Positions 57,378 to 64,000 of a stretch of 64,000 nt of DNA are shown here, piece by piece (within the stretch, counting starts at the first letter, position 1; each line of letters begins with the position of its first letter). This stretch comes from Atkinsonella hypoxylon (Eukaryota; Ascomycota; Sordariomycetes; Hypocreales; Clavicipitaceae): contig JFHB01000049.1 of NCBI GenBank assembly GCA_000729835.1, positions 1 through 64,000 on the forward strand. Reading direction: 5' to 3'. Made by a program: the position numbers and the translations under genes. Under the pieces are notes generated by a model that saw nothing but the letters and a program-made list of their open reading frames with translations, was not told the DNA's origin and made no database searches.

Positions 57378-59584
57378 ATGGTCTCGTTCTTTGGGCTGAA
57401 GCTAGGTAGCGACAGGAAAAAGGCCGAGTATGTGTTCAGCCATGACTTACCCACGTTCCCCCAGCTCCTGATATTCAGCTGCTCCCAATTGCCTCTTGCT
57501 AACACGGACCTTAATTCAGGGCCAAGCGGCAGACCAAGACTCCGCCAGCATGGGATGACACTGATGAAAATACTACGGCTAGAGGCCCGAACTTCGGCCA
57601 TAACTTCTCTCGACCGTATTTTCCTCATCCAACTGTTCGGTCTGGCACGGCCACATCCACAAAGAGTTCCTCGAACTGGCGTGCCGTCTTCAAGAACCCT
57701 GCAATGACTTCATCCTTGGTAGACCTGGCCCCTCCCAGTCGAAGACAACCAAGCATGAGCAGCCTGCGATATACGGCATCAGACATGAATCTGAGATCTG
57801 GCACTCCCTTGCCTACTGCTTTCGGTATTGGCGGCCTACGTCCTGGCATACCGGGTAGCCCAGCAACCTCTAGAAAGGCACAGCGCGTAAATCCATTCGA
57901 CGTCCACTTCTGTAAAGACGCTTCGAGCATTCGCCCCAGCACCTCTGTTGGTCCGAATGGACCTGGTCTCGCTGCGTCACCAGCTTCGCAAGCTCTGGAG
58001 ACCACTGCGACCGCCAGAAATTTCCTTGGAAACTTGGATCTTGGTCCCAGCATTGGAGAGTACGAAAAAAATGACTCCAGTCATGCTTCCTTCCTTGAGA
58101 GTCGTAAGTCAGATGAGGTGGTTTTGGTCCGAAACGGATATCCCTCGCCATCCCATTCAGACAAGAATTCTGATAGAGCGTTCTCTCCCGTCAACGTCCC
58201 AAACAGCGACAGCACTTCTTTAATAGGTAAATGCAATACTCCGAGCTCGTTAAGGACGATGGAATTTCCAGGGCCCAAGGCATTGCCGAGTCCTGCTCCA
58301 TCTGTACAACGGACAAGTGAGGATCACCCAGGAGGACCTACCATTCGAAAAGTTCATGCACGACGTGACACCATGGCATTTCATCAACCTCGAAGAGGAA
58401 GCCTCACCATGGAGTTTGAAGCCGTGCAGCGGGAAGCAACGATGTACCCACCAAAAGAAGGTTTTAGCGGCAACTTCGCCGATTTTGACTTTGGCGAGAA
58501 TTTCACCAAGACCGCCAGCAATCCGAGCATCAAAGACGACTCTATACGCACTGAAGAAACAGGACGGCCTAGCATTGCTTCAGCCACAACGAAGGAAGCG
58601 TTGCCTTGTCTAGGGCCAAATGAGGCTCTAAGAGAACACGCGATCGACGTGACGCCAAAAAACGAGCATGAGGAGCCCAGGTCCCCGGTGCCGAAAGCGT
58701 CAGGAAATCAGTTTACAAGCTCGTCACTAAACAACCAAATTCTCCAACCTCCTCGAGAAGACATTCGTCGACAGATTGAGGCACCATCTGCGCCTGCCTT
58801 CATACATGACGGACTGCAACCTGGACCAAGAATCAGCCCACGACAAGGTTTCCAATCACGCTTTGACTCGAATACGTCTTCAAGAGCTCCACCTCCACGT
58901 CCTCTCCAACCGATAACGGCTGTGTTTGCGACGGATGCCAAGAATGGGTTTACTGCAGGAAGTCCATATGGCCCTACACCGAACTCTAGCATCAGCTATC
59001 TGACTGACGAACAACTTTCGTCTAGGCCCTTTGCCGGGCGTCCAATAGAGGGCGACTTTCCCAGCTCAGGAGGCCTGCCTCGAGGTCGCCAACCGGAACA
59101 GGCTCAGACACGTTCGGTTCTCCTTCACAGTGATGACGATGACAATGGTGAATTTGCATTACCGGCATGGTCAGATTTGGACCGGTCTGAACCTCGTCGG
59201 TCGGCAATACCTCCACCTCTGACACCTGCACGCACATATATGAGCGAAGCAAGTTCGAGCATTTCTACTCCAACTTCTGCGACTGCGCCTCGTATTCCTA
59301 GTCCGATCTTTCCGTCACTTGTCCAATCTATATCTGGATCGAGCGGCAAATTGAGTAAAGCATTCGAGATAGATGACGATGGGCATTTTTACTCACCCGG
59401 ACTGGGCGGGTTTCCATTAGTGGATCGACGACCAAGCATCAGCGCAGGTGAATACTGCAGAAGGTTTGAGGCCAAGAAAGCACCGCCACGACCGGCGCCG
59501 GTGACACTACCGCCGAGCTCGAGCCGAGAAGGTGGATATCTCAAGTCCCCTATGTCTGCAGGATTCTCGGCCACTTTTATATAA
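57378..59584 (+). CDS. Fungal protein of unknown function, disordered
   Basis: Two exons, join(57378..57427,57520..59584), 704 residues. The 92-bp intron has GTATGT donor, GCTAAC branch and TTCAG acceptor, phase GA|G. I do not recognise a domain. The short N-terminal exon (MVSFFGLKLGSDRKKAE) continues into KRQTKTPPAWDD and a conserved-looking GPNFGHNFSRPYFPHPTVRSG, then WRAVFKNPAM. Most of the protein is Ser/Pro/Thr-rich. Recognisable islands are RGSLTMEFEAVQREATM, the acidic-aromatic GNFADFDFGENF, and near the C-terminus AFEIDDDGHFYSPGLGGFPL and RRFEAKKAPPRPAP. The polyproline strings could be SH3 ligands. No signal peptide or membrane span. A cytosolic adaptor role would be a guess. Confidence 0.78.
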
Positions 59585-60474
59585 AAAGTGTACGCATCGA
59601 CGGATGGGGATCAAACTCCGATGAAGACAGGGCGTCCTTTAATGAGTAATTCGATGTTATGCAGTCTCCTTTTCATACTCTTGGAGGGGTTGGTTATGAA
59701 GCTTTACACCGGGTAGATGCATTCTGTGGCGAAAACTCGATTCAAAGTCGCGGCGCGTATATATAGGAGAGCCCTGGACTCTGGAATCGAGGTGCGTAAA
59801 GCAGGCTTTAATTTTTTGTAGAAAATTTTTTGTGTGTACATAGCGCGTTGTTAGTCAGTCATGTCACTACGGCAGTTGTAGAGTCTGCGACGTCTTTTGC
59901 CTTTTATTCCTTTTCGGCCTCCGCTCCTCGTTTCCTTTTTTTCTGTCTCTGTACGCAGAGAGGCTTCGACATGCATGGATATATATGTACGTCTGGGCTG
60001 GCTGCGGCCAGAATCGGGCCATTGCCGTTTTGGGATTGAGACCAAGTTGCTGGCGGCAAACGGCGGCAAACGGCGGCAAACGGCGGGCTACCACCAACAC
60101 CTAAGACATGCAGCGCATCACAGGCCAGAAACAGTCATGAGACATGTCGAGTCCAATTCCCCCCCCCCGGGACTTCCTGCGGCTTTGAGCAGCGACCCAA
60201 GATGAGTCTGAGATATTCTGCATAGATCGTATTGTGTCGACAAAAAGACAAAAAGACCAAGTGGTGGTGGCACGTGAAATGATGTTCCTTTTACTTACTG
60301 AATGACAATGCGCTGCTTACTCATCCTTGCCATGCTTACCAATCCATCGATTATTAATAGTTGCTCAACATGTAAAGCATCCAATCCAAACCCGACTTGC
60401 ACATTTGATCTGCACCGCTCTCAAAGCTCAAAGCACGCGTTTGTGAGGCGCTTGCGGCCCTAAGCGCCTCAACA
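59585..60474. promoter_or_regulatory. Upstream region of the O-acyltransferase gene
   Basis: No gene seen. Includes the 3' UTR of the previous gene, and a tandem of three 10-bp units (CGGCGGCAAA, first copy with one mismatch) at 60051-60087, about 390 bases before the ATG. Confidence 0.4.
60051..60087 (+). repeat. 10-bp direct repeats (CGGCGGCAAA) upstream of the O-acyltransferase gene
   Basis: Three consecutive decamers and a partial fourth. CGG-containing direct repeats can be zinc-cluster (Zn2Cys6) factor sites. The link is speculative and rests on sequence pattern and position only. Confidence 0.55.
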
Positions 60475-61980
60475 ATGTCTCGCTCATTTCTATCGTCAAG
60501 CCGTCTTCGCATCTCAGCTTCATGCCGACCGCCTCCCGCGCGGCTACTCGGCGTCACACACGCTCGTCAGCATGCCCGGACATTCCAATCATCATCTACG
60601 TCCTCGAAAGGTGCTGCGTCCAACCCGCCGATGGCCTTCCCCTGCCTAGATGCCCTTGAAAACCGATCTGCCATCCTGTCAAAGGCTCGTTCATCATCTG
60701 GACCTGAGCCCTCATACACGTCTGGCGCCACGGAGTCCTTCGTCTGCAAGGACCCATTGCTGCTCGACTGGGGCGGCATACTGCCCGAGTTCACCATCGC
60801 GTATGAATCCTGGGGCCAATTGAACGACGACAAGAGCAATGCCATCCTCTTGCACACCGGCCTGTCTGCGTCCTCGCACGCCTGTTCTACGGAGGCGAAT
60901 CCGCAGCCGGGGTGGTGGGAAAAGTTCATCGGCCCTGGTGCGCCGCTGGATACGGACAAGTACCATGTGATTTGCACCAATGTCATCGGCGGATGTCACG
61001 GGTCGACGGGGCCGAGTGGCATTGATCCTGGGAATGGCGAGCGGTATGCCACTCGGTTTCCTGTCTTGACGGTGCAGGACATGGTGCGCGCGCAGTTCCG
61101 TCTGCTGGATCATCTTGGCGTCGAGACGCTGTATGCCAGTGTGGGCAGCTCGATGGGCGGCATGCAGTCTCTGGCCGCGGGCGTCCTGTTTCCCGGGCGG
61201 ATACGGCGCATCGTCAGCATATCCGGGTGCGCAAGGTCCCATCCTTACAGTATCGCCATGCGGCATACCCAGCGACAAGTCCTCATGATGGACCCCAACT
61301 GGAACAGGGGCTTCTACTACGACGGGATCCCACCGCATGCGGGCATGAAACTCGCCCGGGAGATTGCAACCGTCACATATCGCTCCGGCCCCGAATGGGA
61401 GCAGCGCTTCGGTCGCCGCCGCGCGGATCCCTCCAAACCCCCTGCCCTCTGTCCCGACTTCCTCATCGAGACGTATCTCGACCACGCGGGCGAGAAGTGG
61501 TGCCTGAACTACGACCCCAACTCGCTGCTGTACGTCAGCAAGGCCATGGACCTCTTCGACCTAGGCCGCGAGAACCAGCTTGCCACGCTCTCGCGTCGGG
61601 CCGCGCGCGAGAAGGCCCTCGCGTCCGGGACGTCTCCCACCAACGCGGGGTGCAGTCTCACGCTGCCCCCGACGCCGTATGAAGAACAGCCGGATGCGCA
61701 GGAGGGCGAGTCGGCACCCAGACAGACGTCGCGGCCGCCGGACGATCTGATTGCTGGCTTGAGCGCGCTGAGGGATACGCCTATGCTCGTCATGGGCGTC
61801 GCGAGCGACATCTTGTTCCCGGCCTGGCAGCAGCGAGAGGTTGCGGAGGCTCTGCGCCTGGCGGGGAACCGGGGCGTCACGCACTTGGAGTTGAGTGAGG
61901 AGATGAGTCTGTTTGGGCATGATACGTTTCTTTTGGATCTGGAGCATATTGGTGGGAATATACGCATGTTTTTAAGCTGA
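60475..61980 (+). CDS. cysA: Mitochondrial serine/homoserine O-acyltransferase (CysA/Cys2 group, MetX fold)
   Basis: Single exon, 501 residues. An alpha/beta hydrolase of the homoserine O-acetyltransferase (MetX) family, using acyl-CoA to acylate an amino acid hydroxyl for sulfur amino acid synthesis. Landmarks are ITYESWG-like FTIAYESWGQLN, HTGLSASSHA, WWEKFIGPGAPLDT, CTNVIGGCHGSTGPS, the nucleophile elbow GSSMGGMQ (Ser226), Asp445 in ASDILFP and His482 in FGHDTFLL. The N-terminus (MSRSFLSSSRLRISASC, many Arg/Ser, no acidic residues for about 60 residues) is a clear mitochondrial presequence. Aspergillus cysA and fission yeast cys2 are mitochondrial members of this family acting on serine, whereas the usual homoserine enzyme Met2 is cytosolic. 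The presequence therefore favours the serine enzyme (acetyl or succinyl donor unresolved). Met2 is the main alternative. Confidence 0.82.
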   Translation: MSRSFLSSSRLRISASCRPPPARLLGVTHARQHARTFQSSSTSSKGAASNPPMAFPCLDALENRSAILSKARSSSGPEPSYTSGATESFVCKDPLLLDWGGILPEFTIAYESWGQLNDDKSNAILLHTGLSASSHACSTEANPQPGWWEKFIGPGAPLDTDKYHVICTNVIGGCHGSTGPSGIDPGNGERYATRFPVLTVQDMVRAQFRLLDHLGVETLYASVGSSMGGMQSLAAGVLFPGRIRRIVSISGCARSHPYSIAMRHTQRQVLMMDPNWNRGFYYDGIPPHAGMKLAREIATVTYRSGPEWEQRFGRRRADPSKPPALCPDFLIETYLDHAGEKWCLNYDPNSLLYVSKAMDLFDLGRENQLATLSRRAAREKALASGTSPTNAGCSLTLPPTPYEEQPDAQEGESAPRQTSRPPDDLIAGLSALRDTPMLVMGVASDILFPAWQQREVAEALRLAGNRGVTHLELSEEMSLFGHDTFLLDLEHIGGNIRMFLS

Positions 61981-62721
61981 GTGGGATAAACATGGGAAGC
62001 TAGCGTTGTGTTTCGCATTGTGTGCCGTGTGGTGGGTGTCTCAAGCCGTGGCGACGATACTGGCGTTGGAAGGTGTCGGGGGCGCAATCACAAGGTACGC
62101 TACCTATGCTAGGGAGGCCGGATCACCATTTCGACCCGTACCTCTTTTTTTTTCCCAGCGCGAGCCTACGTGGCTTCTATTTCCCTTGGCTCTTCCACTT
62201 CATCGGGTATCCAGTAGGGTGACCTTGTCAGAGCATACACAATCTTGCTGCCATGATCCGTGAGCATCGCCTTATTGGACCTCGGTCGATTGATAATAGA
62301 CTGCGTGCCTTGCAATGAAATCCATAAGTGCGCCTTGGGTTGAATGTGAGCAAATCGTTCATCATAGATGTGGCCCTTTCATTGCGGAGGTCAAGGGTCA
62401 AGGTCAGGCTGTTGGCTACGGCTTCGTGAATTCTTTCACCCGCGAGTATCAAGGTAGTCGTGTAGCGAATCTCGACCGGCCGGCCATCTTGGTTACATTC
62501 TGGTGATACGAGATGCTTGTGCGAACTGCAACAGTGCACCATTGCTATTGCCCACCTATGAGCTGGTTAAAACAATCACTCATCTTCATCCGTATAAAAA
62601 GACCCATATTCGACATACCCACGATACCAACTGGTAGTTATCCAGTACCCCCCCCCCCCCCCCCCCCCTAAAAAAAAAAAAAAAAAGCATTCTGTTTTCA
62701 AAATATCCATCAAAGACGCAG
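61981..62721. other. Convergent intergenic region with homopolymer junction
   Basis: 740 bases between the O-acyltransferase gene and the unknown gene on the opposite strand. No gene seen. Contains a C21-T-A17 junction at 62648-62686, about 35 bases past the stop codon of the minus-strand gene. Confidence 0.5.
62648..62686. repeat. C21 / A17 homopolymer junction
   Basis: Twenty-one C, one T and seventeen A in a row. On the minus strand this is T17 then G21. Such tracts are length-unstable and error-prone in sequencing, so exact lengths are uncertain. Confidence 0.9.
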
Positions 62722-64000
62722 CTAATTCAACCAGTGCTCCTCCAGCATCTGCACAAACCCCACATCAACATTAACAAAGCTTTTCCACAAATCAATCTCC
62801 CTAAGCCAAGGCTTCGTCTGCACCGCAAACGCAACAACAGTGCTCAGCCTCAGCAAATCCGCAGCATCTCGGCCCATAACAAGAATCACATCCCCACGGC
62901 TCATGACCCGGTCCCCAAATTGATCGCGGAGGAGGTCCACTCTCGACCGGACGACCTGGTGCATGCTGAACGCGCTCCCAGGCGTATCTTTCGGCAGAAA
63001 CTTCCACTCCCAGACGCGGGCGGCGCCGTCGAGAAAGCTGGTGCCCTGGCGATTGGTCGCGCCGATCATGATCGGGTAGAAATGCGGCGCGGACCATGTG
63101 CGCAGGAGGGCGAAGCGGGCGGTGCTGTGGGCGGTGGCGAAGCGCTGCGCGGCTGGGAGGAGCTTCGGCCATTTGTCTGGGCCGGCGTAGGACGGGGGGT
63201 ACACGGGCCGGAAGTCGCCGTAGGGGTCTTCGTAGTTGATGAAGAGATCTAGCTTGTCCGGACGATGGGGCTCGGTGTTTGCCGTGGCCATTCCGGGTAC
63301 GATGTCTTGCACGTTCTGGTAATATGCTGGTGCGACGATGCCTGCTCGATATACTGATCATGAGGCTGTTAGTTGGGGTGGGTTCCAGGGGAGAGACGAG
63401 AGAGAGTTGGGAACTTGCATTTTGCAATGATTGGACGAGTGGCAACGCTCCAATCAAGTGGGTAGATGTCGGAAAAATGCGCATTGGTGTCCAGAATGGC
63501 CTTCCACTCTTTCCAGAACTCCTTGGCGCGATATTCGTGGCTTGTCCCGGTTCTCCGATCTGGTCGGGTCGTGCTGCGCTTGTGGGCATCAAACAGCAAA
63601 GACGTGCGGAATTCGCTGCCTGCGTCTGAAGAGAGAAACCTTGTCGCGGGCGAAGTGACGTCTAGCTCGGGGAAGAACATTGCCATGGTCAAGAACGCTC
63701 GAACCATGTCGTGTAGAACAAAAACGTGTGACCATGGAGCAGAAGGGTCGCCACGACTGGCCTTCACCTCTAGCCATTGCAGTAAATCTGCCACAAACCA
63801 TACCCAGTCTGTCGAGCCGGTATGGTCTTGTGTAAGCATAGTCTCGATATGCTCCTGCGTGTTCAGATATCGCTCCGTGCTTCCATGTTCTAGATCGCCT
63901 TCGTGGAACGCCTCCTTGAATGCTATGCTTCTATGTTAGGTGGTACAATCTCTCGGGACTACATCACCCTCGGCTGAGATTGCAGATACATACCGAGCGA
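62722..64000 (-). CDS. Fungal protein of unknown function (5' end beyond the window)
   Basis: Three partial or whole exons, complement(join(62722..63353,63419..63922,63994..>64000)). The 5' part is off the right edge. About 380 residues are visible and no family is recognised. Exon 2 reads KEAFHEGDLEHGSTERYLNTQEH, GSTDWVWFVADLLQWLEVKA, WSHVFVLHDMVRAFLTMAMFFPELD. Exon 3 reads RAGIVAPAYYQNVQDIVPG, KLDLFINYEDPYGDFRPVYPPSY, LLRTWSAPHFYPIMIGATN and a C-terminus ending MLEEHWLN. It looks like a soluble globular protein. The intron at 63354-63418 only fits in phase with a GC donor (GCAAGT), a branch at CTAAC and acceptor ATCAG, joining AK-L-YRAG. The nearby GT at 63414-63413 is out of phase. The first intron (63923-63993) is GT-AG. 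Confidence 0.72.

Noticed and set aside
57625..58278. Minus-strand frames of 65-142 residues
   Set aside because: Shadows of the supported + strand exon of the 704-residue protein.
60712..61485. 257-residue minus-strand frame
   Set aside because: Antisense shadow of the O-acyltransferase, caused by its GC-rich third positions.
62734..63252. 172-residue + strand frame
   Set aside because: Antisense to the edge gene's last exon, with His/Arg/Gly-rich content typical of a shadow frame.
1..64000. tRNA or rRNA genes
   Set aside because: No cloverleaf with a GGTTCRA-type T-loop or rRNA-like stretch was noticed by eye. A covariance-model scan would settle it.

Overview
The window is nuclear DNA of a filamentous ascomycete. 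Genes carry short introns (about 50-130 bp) with GT-AG ends and CTAAC/CTGAC branch points, intergenic regions are long, and a Ty3/gypsy relic is decayed in a RIP-like way. Several products point to Pezizomycotina: an Isy1 spliceosome factor, a fungal complex I 9.5 kDa subunit, a CysA-type acyltransferase and a proteinase K-family protease. Placement in Sordariomycetes, perhaps Hypocreales, is an inference from protein flavour and was not tested.

Left part (1-9.7 kb) looks accessory. The left edge cuts a minus-strand gene for a secreted repeat protein: signal peptide, one 67-bp intron, then 20-residue tandem repeats each ending in Lys-Arg, as in Kex2-processed fungal RiPP precursors (dikaritins, epichloecyclins). 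This is the most interesting object here. It is followed by about 5.6 kb of AT-rich DNA without genes and a broken aminoglycoside-phosphotransferase-like gene.

Middle part: a non-canonical poly(A)/nucleotidyl transferase of the Cid1 family (9.8-14.0 kb, minus, four exons); a gene-poor stretch; an AhpC/TSA-like antioxidant protein (20.8-21.7 kb) convergent with a five-exon fungal protein of unknown function (23.0-24.6 kb); another gene-poor stretch to 31.1 kb with possible decayed coding sequence; a PAF-acetylhydrolase-like lipase; a 1022-residue low-complexity protein; and a vacuolar/secreted subtilisin (PRB1-like).

Right part (41-64 kb) is mostly housekeeping and denser: a seven-exon BEACH/WD40 protein (about 2589 residues), the complex I 9.5 kDa subunit, the OST subunit Wbp1/OST48, a small unknown protein, ISY1 (start codon alone in exon 1), a hairpin made of two inverted gypsy integrase fragments, a 704-residue unknown protein, a mitochondrial serine/homoserine O-acyltransferase of the CysA/Cys2 group, and the 3' part of an unknown gene that appears to use a GC-AG intron and runs off the right edge.

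No operon-like logic applies. The named housekeeping genes serve separate processes: ER N-glycosylation, splicing, respiration, sulfur amino acid synthesis, vacuolar proteolysis and membrane trafficking. Splice sites were assigned by eye from consensus and reading-frame phase. No homology search was run, so family calls rest on recognised motifs.
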